From NCBI RefSeq assembly GCF_000026225.1, contig NC_011740.1, positions 868,001-932,000 of the forward strand: 64,000 nucleotides of DNA. The letters are read 5' to 3'. Shown here piece after piece: positions 16,684-26,033 of this stretch (the first letter of the stretch is position 1; each line of letters opens with the position of its first letter). The notes below the pieces were generated by a model. The model made no database searches and was not told the origin of the DNA. It worked only from the letters and a program-made list of their open reading frames with translations. A program made the position numbers and the translations under genes. Source of the stretch: Escherichia fergusonii ATCC 35469. Lineage in GTDB: Bacteria > Pseudomonadota > Gammaproteobacteria > Enterobacterales > Enterobacteriaceae.

Positions 16684-16714
16684 GCTTTTAGTCTTTTACG
16701 CTAAACAGAAAAGA

Positions 16715-18859
16715 TTACTTCTGCTGTTGTGCAGACTGGATCGCGGTCAGAGCGATAGTGTAGACGATATCGTCAACCAGTGCGCCTCGAGACAAGTCGT
16801 TAACCGGCTTGCGCATACCCTGCAGCATCGGCCCGATGGAGATCAGGTCAGCAGAACGCTGTACCGCTTTGTAGGTGGTGTTACCGGTGTTCAGATCCGG
16901 GAAGATGAACACGGTAGCGCGACCTGCAACCGGAGAGTTCGGTGCTTTAGATTTCGCAACGTCAGCCATTACTGCAGCATCGTACTGCAGCGGGCCGTCG
17001 ATCATCAGGTCAGGACGTTTTTCCTGCGCCAGACGAGTTGCTTCGCGAACTTTCTCTACATCGCTGCCTGCACCAGAAGTCCCGGTGGAGTAGGAGAGCA
17101 TGGCTACACGCGGTTCGATACCAAAAGCAGTAGCAGAATCAGCAGACTGAATCGCGATTTCTGCCAGCTGCTCAGCGGTCGGGTCCGGGTTGATCGCGCA
17201 GTCACCGTAAACGTAAACCTGTTCCGGCAGCAGCATGAAGAACACAGAAGATACTAAAGAGCTACCCGGTGCAGTTTTGATCAGCTGCAGCGGCGGACGG
17301 ATGGTGTTTGCGGTGGTGTGAACAGCACCGGAAACCAGACCGTCAACTTCATCCTGCTCCAGCATCAGAGTGCCGAGAACCACGTTGTCTTCCAGCTGTT
17401 CGCGGGCAACGGTTTCGGTCATACCTTTGCTCTTACGCAGTTCAACCAGGCGGCCAACATAGCTTTCGCGAACAACTTCTGGATCGACGATTTCAATGCC
17501 AGCACCCAGTTCTACGCCCTGAGATGCCGCAACACGGTTGATTTCTTCCGGGTTACCCAGAAGCACACAAGTTGCGATACCACGTTCCGCACAAATAGCC
17601 GCTGCTTTCACTGTACGTGGTTCGTCACCTTCCGGCAGAACAATGCGCTTACCGGCTTTGCGTGCCAGTTCGGTCAGCTGATAGCGGAATGCTGGCGGAG
17701 ACAGACGACGGCTGCGCTCGGAAGTAGCCGTCAGAGATTCGATCCAGTCAGCGTTGATGTAGTTAGCAACGTATTCCTGAACTTTCTCGATACGCTCGTG
17801 ATCGTCAACCGGAACTTCCAGATTGAAGCTCTGCAGGCTTAAAGAAGTCTGCCAGGTGTTGGTGTTCACCATAAATACCGGCAGGCCAGTAGCAAACGCA
17901 CGCTCGCACAGTTTAGAAATACGTGCGTCCATTTCGTAGCCGCCAGTCAGCAGCAGAGCGCCAATTTCTACGCCATTCATCGCAGCCAGGCAAGCGGCAA
18001 CCAGTACGTCAGGACGGTCTGCGGAAGTTACCAGCAGAGAACCGGCACGGAAGTGCTCAAGCATATGCGGAATGCTACGGGCACAGAACGTAACGGATTT
18101 AACACGGCGAGTGTTGATATCACCTTCGTTAATAATGGTTGCGTTCAGGTGACGCGCCATATCGATCGCACGGGTTGCGATCAGATCAAAGCTCCACGGC
18201 ACGATGCCAAGCACTGGCAGCGGGCTGGATTCCAGCAGTTTCGCTGGATCAAACTTGGTGACATGCGCTTTAGAAGAGTCGTCGAAAATCTCAGACAGAT
18301 CCGGGCGAGTGCGCCCCTGGTCGTCAACGGGCGCGTTCAGTTTGTTAACGATAACGCCGATGATATTGGTGTTTTTGGCACCGCCGAAGCTGCTGCGCGT
18401 CAGTTCGATACGCTCTTTCAGTTGTTCTGGCGTGTCAGAACCCTGAGACATGACAAAGACGATTTCCGCGTTCAGCGTTTTCGCAATTTCATAGTTCAGA
18501 GACTGAGCAAACTGATGTTTACGTGTTGGAACCAGACCTTCAACCAGAACGACTTCAGCATCTTTGGTGTTGGCATGATAGTTGGCGATGATCTCTTCCA
18601 TCAGCACATCTTTTTGATTGCTGGAAAGCAGAGACTCAACGTGGCTCATTTTCAGAGGTTCAGCCGTTGCCAGCGTGGAGTTTGCGCGGACGATAGCTGT
18701 GGTCTGGTCAGGAGCATCGCTACCGGAACGCGGTTGAGCGATAGGCTTAAAGACGCTCAGGCGAACGCCTTTACGTTCCATAGCGCGGACAACGCCAAGG
18801 CTGACGCTGGTCAGACCGACGCTTGTTCCGGTAGGGATCAGCATAATAATACGGGACAC
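16715..18859 (-). CDS. pta: Phosphate acetyltransferase
   Basis: Interconverts acetyl-CoA and acetyl phosphate in the acetate overflow pathway. It has 714 residues, the long enterobacterial type: an N-terminal P-loop/BioD-like domain (PTGTSVGLTS at residues 9-18), a DRTGG domain in the middle (TSADRPDVL) and a C-terminal catalytic PTA_PTB domain of about 320 residues (GKRIVLPEGDEPRTVKAA onward, ending near QSAQQQK). Length and sequence agree with E. coli Pta. It lies 76 bases after ackA on the same strand, with a hairpin between them. The product acetyl phosphate also acts as a phosphodonor for response regulators. Confidence 0.98.
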   Translation of the reverse strand: MSRIIMLIPTGTSVGLTSVSLGVVRAMERKGVRLSVFKPIAQPRSGSDAPDQTTAIVRANSTLATAEPLKMSHVESLLSSNQKDVLMEEIIANYHANTKDAEVVLVEGLVPTRKHQFAQSLNYEIAKTLNAEIVFVMSQGSDTPEQLKERIELTRSSFGGAKNTNIIGVIVNKLNAPVDDQGRTRPDLSEIFDDSSKAHVTKFDPAKLLESSPLPVLGIVPWSFDLIATRAIDMARHLNATIINEGDINTRRVKSVTFCARSIPHMLEHFRAGSLLVTSADRPDVLVAACLAAMNGVEIGALLLTGGYEMDARISKLCERAFATGLPVFMVNTNTWQTSLSLQSFNLEVPVDDHERIEKVQEYVANYINADWIESLTATSERSRRLSPPAFRYQLTELARKAGKRIVLPEGDEPRTVKAAAICAERGIATCVLLGNPEEINRVAASQGVELGAGIEIVDPEVVRESYVGRLVELRKSKGMTETVAREQLEDNVVLGTLMLEQDEVDGLVSGAVHTTANTIRPPLQLIKTAPGSSLVSSVFFMLLPEQVYVYGDCAINPDPTAEQLAEIAIQSADSATAFGIEPRVAMLSYSTGTSGAGSDVEKVREATRLAQEKRPDLMIDGPLQYDAAVMADVAKSKAPNSPVAGRATVFIFPDLNTGNTTYKAVQRSADLISIGPMLQGMRKPVNDLSRGALVDDIVYTIALTAIQSAQQQK

Positions 18860-18907
18860 GATTTATCCTCTTTCGTTACCGCCGAAGGTGGGCGGGTTAC
18901 AAAACAG

Positions 18908-18930
18908 CACCGCCAGCAGGGCTGGCGGTG
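18908..18930 (-). terminator. Hairpin between ackA and pta
   Basis: A perfect 10-bp stem (CACCGCCAGC at 18908-18917 with 18921-18930) and a 3-base loop. On the minus strand it is followed by CTGTTTTG, so it is probably a partial terminator that tunes pta relative to ackA. Confidence 0.6.
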
Positions 18931-18935
18931 TGAAA

Positions 18936-20138
18936 TCAGGCAGTCAGACGGCTCGCGTCTTGCGCGATAACCAGTTCTTCGTTGGTTGGGATAACCACCG
19001 CAGGACGGGTACCTTCTTTGTTAATGAAACCAGATTTGCCAAAACGTGCAGCCAGATTACGCTCGTGATCTACTTCAAAGCCCAGCACACCCAGTTTACC
19101 CAGAGACAGTTCGCGAACCATCGCTGCGTTTTCACCGATACCACCAGTGAATACAACAGCATCCAGGCGACCATCCATCAGTGCTGTGTAAGCACCGATG
19201 TATTTCGCCAGGCGGTGGCAGTATACGTCCATTGCGCGTTTCGCGTCTTCTTTAGTCGCGTAGTTATCTTCAACATAACGGCAGTCGCTGGTCACTTCGG
19301 TCAGACCCAGCAGACCAGACTCTTTGGTCAGCATTTTGTTGATGGCGTCTACGCTCATGCCCAGAGTGTCGTGCAGATGGAAGATGATCGCCGGATCGAT
19401 ATCGCCAGAGCGAGTACCCATTACCAGGCCTTCCAGCGGAGTCAGACCCATAGAGGTGTCAACACATTTGCCGTTACGGATAGCAGAAACAGAACCGCCG
19501 TTACCCAGGTGGCAGGTAATGATGTTCAGTTCTTCTACCGGTTTGTTCAGCATTTTTGCCGCTTCCTGAGTAACATAGAAGTGGCTGGTGCCGTGTGCGC
19601 CGTAGCGACGAATACCATGCTCTTTATACAGATTGTACGGCAGGGCGTAGAGGTAAGATTCTTCCGGCATTGTCTGATGGAACGCAGTATCGAATACCGC
19701 TACGTTCTTGTCTTTCAGTTGCGGGAAAGATTTCAGAGCTTCTTCGATACCGATCAGGTGTGCAGGGTTATGCAGCGGTGCAAAAGAGGCTGCATCTTTG
19801 ATACCCTGGATAACAGAGTCATCGATAACGACGGAGCTGGTGTATTTTTCACCACCGTGAACGATACGGTGACCGATAGCAGTCAGCTGCGCAGACAGTT
19901 CTGGTTTTTGTGCCAGAATAGTGTTAACGATAAAGTTAAGCGCTTCACTGTGAGCGGCGCCTGCACCTAAAGCCGCTTCTTGTTTATTGCCGTCCATTTT
20001 CCATTTGATACGGGCTTCAGGAAGATGGAAACATTCGGCTAAACCAGAAAGGTACTCTTCACCATTTACTGCATCGATGATGGCAAATTTCAGTGAAGAA
20101 CTACCGCAGTTCAGAACCAGTACTAACTTACTCGACAT
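18936..20138 (-). CDS. ackA: Acetate kinase
   Basis: Makes ATP and acetate from acetyl phosphate and ADP, reversibly. The 400 residues belong to the ASKHA fold: VLVLNCGSSSLKFA (about residues 5-18) is the first acetokinase signature and HRIVHGGEKYT the second. GTRSGDIDPAI and FTGGIGENAAMVRE follow in the expected order. It is read from 20138 on the minus strand with AGGTACTTCC before the ATG, and pta follows. The start is divergent from yfbV across a 338-base intergenic stretch. Confidence 0.98.
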   Translation of the reverse strand: MSSKLVLVLNCGSSSLKFAIIDAVNGEEYLSGLAECFHLPEARIKWKMDGNKQEAALGAGAAHSEALNFIVNTILAQKPELSAQLTAIGHRIVHGGEKYTSSVVIDDSVIQGIKDAASFAPLHNPAHLIGIEEALKSFPQLKDKNVAVFDTAFHQTMPEESYLYALPYNLYKEHGIRRYGAHGTSHFYVTQEAAKMLNKPVEELNIITCHLGNGGSVSAIRNGKCVDTSMGLTPLEGLVMGTRSGDIDPAIIFHLHDTLGMSVDAINKMLTKESGLLGLTEVTSDCRYVEDNYATKEDAKRAMDVYCHRLAKYIGAYTALMDGRLDAVVFTGGIGENAAMVRELSLGKLGVLGFEVDHERNLAARFGKSGFINKEGTRPAVVIPTNEELVIAQDASRLTA

Positions 20139-20476
20139 GGAAGTACCTATAATTGATACGTGGCTAAAAAAACGTCAGGAGTCATACAGCGTAGCGCAGG
20201 ATAACAATGACATTTATGATTAACATCATGCACTCAGAAAATTTTTGGCATGATGCAATAAAACCCTTTGAGTCTATGCCATTTTGCGTATTTTTCAGGC
20301 AGTGGCATACTATAAGAAAATTTGACGACTCAATGGTATTAGTCTATAGGCCTGTTTCAGGCTGGCACAGAATACATGATAGTGGGTACAGATGACAAAA
20401 TGTTTTGAACGTTGTCCCTCACAGTTGTTGTTTTGCACAATTATTTGAATTTTTATATGTGAAGTTGAGGTAAGCC
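20139..20476. other. Divergent control region between ackA and yfbV
   Basis: 338 bases without a gene, AT-rich. A good sigma-70 promoter toward yfbV is seen at 20322-20350. It must also contain the ackA promoter(s) on the minus strand, but I could not place them with confidence. Confidence 0.6.
20322..20350 (+). promoter_or_regulatory. Sigma-70 promoter toward yfbV
   Basis: TTGACG (20322-20327, 5 of 6 consensus), a 17-base spacer and TATAGG (20345-20350, 4 of 6). The start would be near 20357, giving a leader of about 120 bases. Confidence 0.55.
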
Positions 20477-20932
20477 ATGTCAACACCGGATGATCGTTCT
20501 GTTAATTTTTTTAGTCTTTTTCGCCGGGGACAGCATTATTCTAAGACGTGGCCAATGGAAAAACGCCTCGCTCCGGTCTTTGTCGAAAATCGTGTAATCA
20601 GGATGACCCGTTATGCGATTCGCTTTATGCCGCCCATCGCGGTGTTCACCTTATGCTGGCAAATTGCCCTTGGTGGGCAGTTAGGCCCAGCGGTAGCGAC
20701 AGCTCTGTTTGCCCTTAGCCTGCCGATGCAAGGGTTATGGTGGCTGGGAAAGCGTTCAGTTACGCCCCTGCCACCTTCTATTCTTAACTGGTTTTACGAA
20801 GTTCGGGGTAAATTACAGGATGCCGGGCAAGTTCTGGCGCCGGTAGAAGGCAAACCAGATTACCAGGCGTTAGCTGACACGCTTAAGCGCGCCTTCAAAC
20901 AACTGGATAAAACTTTCCTTGATGATTTGTAA
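20477..20932 (+). CDS. yfbV: UPF0208 membrane protein YfbV
   Basis: Inner-membrane protein of 151 residues with two membrane segments in the centre (about residues 50-66 and 70-90) and charged ends facing the cytoplasm. The K-12 protein has been implicated in insulating the Ter macrodomain from its flanks, in connection with MatP. The start ATG 20477 follows TTGAGG. It ends before an intrinsic terminator at 20957 and is thus a single-gene unit. Length and sequence fit the family; the molecular role remains unclear. Confidence 0.93.
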
Positions 20933-20954
20933 TTCCCCCCAGATTACGCATATA

Positions 20955-20984
20955 AAAGAAGGCACTGATGCCTTCTTTTTTTTC
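20955..20984 (+). terminator. Intrinsic terminator after yfbV
   Basis: AAGAAGGCA, CTGA loop, TGCCTTCTT, then a run of T. It begins 22 bases after the yfbV stop. Confidence 0.9.
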
Positions 20985-21013
20985 ACAGTTGTAAAGTGAT
21001 ACAGGAGTCCCAA

Positions 21014-21511
21014 ATGGAAATGACTAACGCACAACGTCTCATTTTATCTAACCAGTACAAAATGATGACTATGCTGGATCCTGCAAATGCCGAGCGTTAC
21101 CGTCGTCTACAGACAATTATCGAGCGTGGTTATGGCCTGCAAATGCGTGAACTTGACCGCGAATTTGGAGAGTTAACGGAAGAAACCTGCCGCACCATTA
21201 TCGACATTATGGAGATGTATCATGCTTTGCATGTCTCCTGGACCAACCTGAAAGATGCACAAACTAATATTGATGAGCGCCGTGTAACTTTCCTCGGCTT
21301 TGATGCTGCCACAGAAGCTCGTTACCTTGGCTATGTCCGTTTTATGGTGAATATTGAAGGGCGTTATACCCACTTTGACGCCGGTACTCATGGTTTTAAC
21401 GCTCAAACACCAATGTGGGAGAAGTACCAGCGAATGTTAAAAGTTTGGCATTCTTGCCCGCGTCAATACCACTTGAGCGCTAACGAAATTAATCAAATTA
21501 TCAACGCCTGA
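21014..21511 (+). CDS. yfbU: UPF0304 protein YfbU
   Basis: Cytoplasmic, mostly helical protein of 165 residues whose function is unknown; overproduction of the K-12 protein was linked to a form of stress-induced cell death. Typical segments are AQRLILSNQYKMM, RRLQTIIERGYGLQ and the C-terminal YHLSANEINQIINA. ATG 21014 lies behind ACAGGAGTCC, so the in-frame upstream codon at 20996 is rejected. It carries one residue more than the remembered K-12 protein, in the NLKDAQTNIDE loop. hxpA follows after 10 bases, so the two are co-transcribed. Confidence 0.93.
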   Translation: MEMTNAQRLILSNQYKMMTMLDPANAERYRRLQTIIERGYGLQMRELDREFGELTEETCRTIIDIMEMYHALHVSWTNLKDAQTNIDERRVTFLGFDAATEARYLGYVRFMVNIEGRYTHFDAGTHGFNAQTPMWEKYQRMLKVWHSCPRQYHLSANEINQIINA

Positions 21512-21521
21512 GGAGGCTGAT

Positions 21522-22172
21522 GTGCGGTGTAAAGGCTTTCTGTTTGACCTTGATGGTACGCTGGTTGATTCCTTACCGGCAGTAGAGCGTGCGTGGTGTA
21601 ACTGGGCCGATCGTTTTGGGATTGATCACCATGAGTTGTTGAGTTTCATTCATGGCAAACAGGCGATCACTTCTCTGCGCCATTTTATGCCAGGAAGACC
21701 GGAGGAAGAGATACTGGCTGAATTTACCCGCCTGGAGCAGATCGAGGCGACGCAAACTGAAGGTATCACCGCACTACCAGGGGCGATTGAACTCCTCACT
21801 CATCTTAATAAATCAGGCATTCCATGGGCTATCGTTACTTCTGGCTCAATGCCGGTTGCACGTGCTCGCCATCAGGTTGCCGGGCTGCCATTCCCTGAAG
21901 TATTTGTTACCGCTGAACGGGTAAAAAGAGGGAAACCAGAACCGGATGCTTATCTCTTGGGGGCGCAACTGCTCGGCCTTGAACCAAAAGAGTGTGTTGT
22001 CGTGGAGGATGCCCCTGCGGGTGTACTTTCCGGGTTGGCTGCAGGTTGCCATGTCATTGCTGTGAATACGCCAGCAGACACGCCGCGTTTGAGTGAGGTT
22101 GATTTTGTGCTGACCAGTTTGCAGCAAATCACCGTAACAAAGCAGCCGAATGGAGAAGTTATTATTCAGTGA
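21522..22172 (+). CDS. hxpA: Hexitol phosphatase A (HAD superfamily, former yfbT)
   Basis: HAD-like phosphatase that in K-12 acts on sugar and hexitol phosphates. It has 216 residues. Motif I is FDLDGTLVDS (residues 7-16), where the first Asp is the nucleophile. Motif II is the Thr-Ser pair in AIVTSGSM, motif III is the lysine in KRGKPEPDAY and motif IV is VVEDAPAGV. The start is GTG 21522, behind a strong AGGAGGC. It lies 10 bases after yfbU and 86 before yfbS, all on the same strand. Confidence 0.94.
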   Translation: MRCKGFLFDLDGTLVDSLPAVERAWCNWADRFGIDHHELLSFIHGKQAITSLRHFMPGRPEEEILAEFTRLEQIEATQTEGITALPGAIELLTHLNKSGIPWAIVTSGSMPVARARHQVAGLPFPEVFVTAERVKRGKPEPDAYLLGAQLLGLEPKECVVVEDAPAGVLSGLAAGCHVIAVNTPADTPRLSEVDFVLTSLQQITVTKQPNGEVIIQ

Positions 22173-22258
22173 AACACCTGAGTATGATTTAGCTCCGTTT
22201 TGGTGGTTTTGTTTTATGGCAGAATCTAGTAATTCTCATCATTTAACAAGGATGTATT

Positions 22259-24091
22259 GTGAACGGTGAATTAATCTGGGTTCTGTCATTATTAGTAATT
22301 GCCGTCATTATGTTTGCGACGGGCAAAGTGCGTATGGATGCCGTTGCTTTGTTCGTCATTGTTGCGTTTGTGCTCAGTGGCACGCTCACCATTTCAGAAG
22401 CCTTTTCAGGTTTTAGTGATCCCAATGTCGTGTTAATTGCTGCCTTATTTATCATCGGCGATGGTCTGGTGCGTACTGGTGTAGCAACGGTAATGGGGGC
22501 CTGGCTGGTAAAAGTGGCTGGCAGCAGTGAAATTAAGATGCTGGTTTTGCTGATGTTAACCGTTGCCGGGCTGGGGGCATTCATGAGCTCTACTGGCGTG
22601 GTGGCAATTTTTATTCCTGTTGTATTAAGTGTCTCAATGCGAATGCAAACCTCACCGTCACGTCTGATGATGCCTTTGAGTTTTGCAGGTCTGATTAGTG
22701 GCATGATGACGCTGGTGGCGACACCACCTAACCTGGTCGTAAACAGTGAACTGCTGCGTGAGGGGTTCCACGGTTTTAGCTTTTTTAGCGTAACGCCAAT
22801 CGGTCTGGTTGTATTGGTTTTTGGCATTCTTTATATGCTGGTTATGCGCTTTATGCTTAAAGGCGACAATCCCGCACAGCAAGGTGAGGGCTGGAAAAGA
22901 CGGACATTTCGCGACCTTATCAAAGAATACCGGCTCACCGGGCGAGCCCGGCGCCTCGCTATCCGCCCGGGATCTCCGCTGGTTGGTCAACGACTCGATG
23001 ATCTGAAATTGCGTGAACGCTACGGTGCGAACGTCATCGGTGTTGAACGCTGGCGACGTTTTCGCCGCGTAATCGTGAACGTTAACGGGGTTTCTGAGTT
23101 TCGGGCACGTGATGTTTTGTTAATCGATATGTCTGCAGCAGACGTCGATCTCCGACAATTTTGTAGTGAACAATTGCTTGAACCGATGGTTCTGCGGGGA
23201 GAATACTTTTCTGATCAAGCCCTGGATGTGGGAATGGCGGAAATATCATTGATTCCTGAATCGGAGCTGATTGGCAAATCGGTACGTGAAATAGGTTTTC
23301 GTACGCGCTATGGACTGAATGTCGTGGGCTTAAAACGAGACGGGGTCGCTCTGGAAGGTTCGCTGACAGATGAACCACTACGGCTGGGCGATATTATTCT
23401 GGTGGTGGGAAACTGGAAACTCATCGGTATGCTGGCGAAACAGGGGCGTGATTTTGTAGTCCTGAATATGCCAGCCGAAGTCAGCGAAGCGTCTCCGGCT
23501 CACAGTCAGGCTCCCCATGCAATTTTCTGTCTGGTCCTGATGATTGCTCTTATGCTTACCGATGAAATTCCTAATCCTATTGCCGCGATCATTGCCTGCC
23601 TGCTGATGGGAAAATTTCGCTGTATTGATGCGGAAAGCGCATATAAAGCGATTCACTGGCCAAGCATAATTTTGATTGTCGGTATGATGCCCTTTGCTTT
23701 GGCACTGCAAAAAACGGGCGGTGTTGATCTGGTCGTTAAAGGGTTGATGGAAGTCGGGGGTGGCAAAGGGCCTTATATTATGCTGGGCTGCTTATTCGTT
23801 TTATGCGCAGTGATTGGTTTGTTCATCTCTAACACAGCAACGGCGGTATTAATGGCTCCTATCGCGTTGGCCGCAGCGAAAACTATGGGAGTTTCACCTT
23901 ATCCTTTCGCGATGGTCGTCGCGATGGCTGCATCAGCGGCCTTTATGACACCGGTATCTTCACCAGTAAACACACTTGTACTTGGTCCGGGCAATTATCG
24001 CTTCAGCGATTTTGTGAAGATAGGTGTACCTTTCACTATTATCGTCATGGCGGTCTGTCTGGTGATTATTCCTGTGATGTTCCCATTTTGA
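22259..24091 (+). CDS. yfbS: SLC13/DASS-type transporter YfbS with two TrkA-C domains
   Basis: Predicted inner-membrane anion transporter of 610 residues. The order is an N-terminal membrane bundle (about residues 1-205), two cytoplasmic RCK/TrkA-C domains (about 225-310 and 315-400) and a C-terminal membrane bundle (about 420-610). LVATPPNLVVNS and the repeated FMTPVSSPVNTLVLGPGNY are the paired substrate-site loops of the sodium/dicarboxylate symporter family. The start is GTG 22259 after AAGGAT. The transported ion is not known. A REP-like hairpin follows. Confidence 0.92.
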   Translation: MNGELIWVLSLLVIAVIMFATGKVRMDAVALFVIVAFVLSGTLTISEAFSGFSDPNVVLIAALFIIGDGLVRTGVATVMGAWLVKVAGSSEIKMLVLLMLTVAGLGAFMSSTGVVAIFIPVVLSVSMRMQTSPSRLMMPLSFAGLISGMMTLVATPPNLVVNSELLREGFHGFSFFSVTPIGLVVLVFGILYMLVMRFMLKGDNPAQQGEGWKRRTFRDLIKEYRLTGRARRLAIRPGSPLVGQRLDDLKLRERYGANVIGVERWRRFRRVIVNVNGVSEFRARDVLLIDMSAADVDLRQFCSEQLLEPMVLRGEYFSDQALDVGMAEISLIPESELIGKSVREIGFRTRYGLNVVGLKRDGVALEGSLTDEPLRLGDIILVVGNWKLIGMLAKQGRDFVVLNMPAEVSEASPAHSQAPHAIFCLVLMIALMLTDEIPNPIAAIIACLLMGKFRCIDAESAYKAIHWPSIILIVGMMPFALALQKTGGVDLVVKGLMEVGGGKGPYIMLGCLFVLCAVIGLFISNTATAVLMAPIALAAAKTMGVSPYPFAMVVAMAASAAFMTPVSSPVNTLVLGPGNYRFSDFVKIGVPFTIIVMAVCLVIIPVMFPF

Positions 24092-24096
24092 CGTTC

Positions 24097-24125
24097 TGCC
24101 GGGTAAGCGCAGGCTTTACCCGGCA
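24097..24125. repeat. REP-like hairpin between convergent yfbS and yfbR
   Basis: TGCCGGGTAA (24097-24106) with its complement TTACCCGGCA (24116-24125) and an intervening 9 bases. This is the typical enterobacterial REP sequence and position. Confidence 0.75.
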
Positions 24126-24130
24126 AGGCA

Positions 24131-24730
24131 TTACAACGGAGAGTCCTGGCTGATTTCGTCGAGAGAAAGATGAAAACTGGGCACAAACACCGCCATAAAA
24201 TAGTCCATCTCTGCGCTTCGACGTTCTTGTAATGTCTTTTCAAGTCGAGTTTTTGCCAGCAAAAATTCGTTATTTCCTGCTGATAACTCTTCAAGGCATT
24301 TAAGATAGGCGCAAAGTGCATCAGCTTGTTTCACAATCGCTTTTTCTTCATCACTCCAACGACTTTCGTCAATAAAAGGGGCGAAAATATCCTGCAACTC
24401 TTCAGGTACCATATCAACCAGCTTCTGCTGGGCAATTTTCTCGATAGCTTTATATTCCTGAGCAATTTGGGAATTGAAATATTTAACCGGGGTAGGGAGA
24501 TCTCCGGTTAAAACTTCCGAGGTGTCGTGGTACATCGCCAGTAATGCGATATGTTCAGGATTGGTCTGTCCGCCAAATTTTCGATTCTTAATTGCTGCCA
24601 GTGCATGAGCTACCATTGCAACCTGTAAGCTGTGTTCAGAAACATTTTCAGTCCGAACATTACGCATCAAGGGCCAGCGATTTATTAGTTTCAGGCGGGA
24701 AAGATAGGCAAAAAAATGGCTCTGCTTCAT
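24131..24730 (-). CDS. yfbR: 5'-deoxynucleotidase YfbR
   Basis: Dephosphorylates deoxyribonucleoside 5'-monophosphates. It is an HD-domain phosphohydrolase of 199 residues. The metal ligands are His33 (SEHSLQ), His68-Asp69 (AMYHDTSEV, with Glu72) and the Asp in KQADALCAYL near residue 137. The ATG at 24730 gives the family start MKQSHFF; the longer open frame to 24850 overlaps alaA and lacks a ribosome binding site, so it is rejected. alaA lies 85 bases upstream on the same strand with a hairpin between. Confidence 0.95.
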   Translation of the reverse strand: MKQSHFFAYLSRLKLINRWPLMRNVRTENVSEHSLQVAMVAHALAAIKNRKFGGQTNPEHIALLAMYHDTSEVLTGDLPTPVKYFNSQIAQEYKAIEKIAQQKLVDMVPEELQDIFAPFIDESRWSDEEKAIVKQADALCAYLKCLEELSAGNNEFLLAKTRLEKTLQERRSAEMDYFMAVFVPSFHLSLDEISQDSPL

Positions 24731-24776
24731 AGTAACCTTTTTGGTTATAAAGACCTGAAGATTATTGTGCGCAGAG

Positions 24777-24808
24777 AATGCCGCCGGATGCAAATTCCGG
24801 CAGCATTT
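24777..24808. repeat. Hairpin between alaA and yfbR
   Basis: AATGCCGCCGG (24777-24787) pairs with CCGGCAGCATT (24797-24807), one mismatch, 9-base loop. It is REP-like and may slow 3' decay of the alaA mRNA. Confidence 0.5.
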
Positions 24809-24815
24809 TTGGAGT

Positions 24816-26033
24816 TTACAACTGATGATAACCTGACAGGAAGCGGGCAAATTTATTCAATGACATCTCAATATCATCGATTCGTGGCAGCGTAACGATA
24901 CGGAAGTGGTCCGGCCACGGCCAGTTAAATGCCGTACCCTGTACCAGCAACACTTTTTCCTGTAACAGGAAATCGAGCACCATTTTCTGGTCATCGTGAA
25001 TATTGAAGCGTTTGGCATCAATTTTGGGGAACATATATAACGCACCGCGTGGTTTCACGCATGAGACGCCAGGAATATCATTAATCAATTCCCAGGCCCG
25101 ATTACGTTGTTCATATAAACGCCCACCCGGGGTAATAAATTCGCTAATGCTTTGATAACCACCAAGCGCGGTTTGTATGGCATGTTGCGCAGGTACGTTA
25201 GCGCACAAACGCATGGACGCCAGCATTTCCAGCCCTTCAATATAGCCTTTTGCGTGCTTTTTCGGACCATTAAGGACCATCCAGCCCTGGCGGAAGCCTG
25301 CCACCCGGTAAGTTTTAGACAGACCATTGAAGGTGATGGTTAACAAATCGGGTGCCAGTGGTGCAATAGAATGATGTTCGGCGTCGTCGTAAAGAATTTT
25401 GTCGTAAATCTCGTCGGCAAAAATTATGAGATTATGCTGGCGTGCAATCTCAACAATTTCCATCAGTAACTCTTTCGAGTAGACCGCACCGGTTGGGTTA
25501 TTGGGGTTGATAATCACAATACCGCGCGTACGGGGAGTGATTTTGGCACGGATATCATCAAGATCCGGGAACCAGTCTGATGACTCATCACAAAGGTAGT
25601 GCACCGCTTTTCCGCTGGATAACGCAACAGCTGCAGTCCACAAGGGGTAATCAGGTGCCGGCACCAGCATTTCATCCCCACTGTTCAGCAATGCCTGCAT
25701 CGCCTGAACAATAAGTTCTGATACACCGTTCCCAATATAGATATCTTCAACGGTAACATCGCGCATACCGCGTGCCTGGTAATGTTGCATGATCGCTTTA
25801 CGGGCGGAATACAGCCCTTTTGAATCACAATAACCTTGCGCAGTTGGCAGATTACGGATTACATCAACCAGGATTTCATCAGGCGCCTCAAAACCAAAAG
25901 GGGCCGGGTTACCGATATTAAGTTTCAGAACTTTATTGCCTTCTTCTTCCAGACGCTTAGCTTCTTTCAGAACCGGGCCACGAATGTCGTAACAGACATT
26001 TTCTAGTTTGCTGGATTTTTCAATGGGGGACAT
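24816..26033 (-). CDS. alaA: Glutamate-pyruvate aminotransferase AlaA
   Basis: Makes L-alanine from pyruvate and glutamate. PLP-dependent class I/II aminotransferase of 405 residues. The lysine that binds PLP lies in FNGLSKTYRVAGFRQGW near residue 240. INPNNPTGAVYS and FADEIYDKILYDD are further family motifs. The start ATG 26033 (MSPIEKSSK) is the family start; the longer frame to 26063 is not used. It is divergent from lrhA across a long gene-free stretch. Confidence 0.97.
   Translation of the reverse strand: MSPIEKSSKLENVCYDIRGPVLKEAKRLEEEGNKVLKLNIGNPAPFGFEAPDEILVDVIRNLPTAQGYCDSKGLYSARKAIMQHYQARGMRDVTVEDIYIGNGVSELIVQAMQALLNSGDEMLVPAPDYPLWTAAVALSSGKAVHYLCDESSDWFPDLDDIRAKITPRTRGIVIINPNNPTGAVYSKELLMEIVEIARQHNLIIFADEIYDKILYDDAEHHSIAPLAPDLLTITFNGLSKTYRVAGFRQGWMVLNGPKKHAKGYIEGLEMLASMRLCANVPAQHAIQTALGGYQSISEFITPGGRLYEQRNRAWELINDIPGVSCVKPRGALYMFPKIDAKRFNIHDDQKMVLDFLLQEKVLLVQGTAFNWPWPDHFRIVTLPRIDDIEMSLNKFARFLSGYHQL

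Noticed and set aside
18888..19970. 360-codon open frame opposite ackA
   Set aside because: Covers ackA in antisense; protein is low in normal domain features and has no ribosome binding site.
24731..24850. 40-codon extension of yfbR
   Set aside because: Would overlap the end of alaA and has no ribosome binding site; the HD protein family starts at MKQSHFF.
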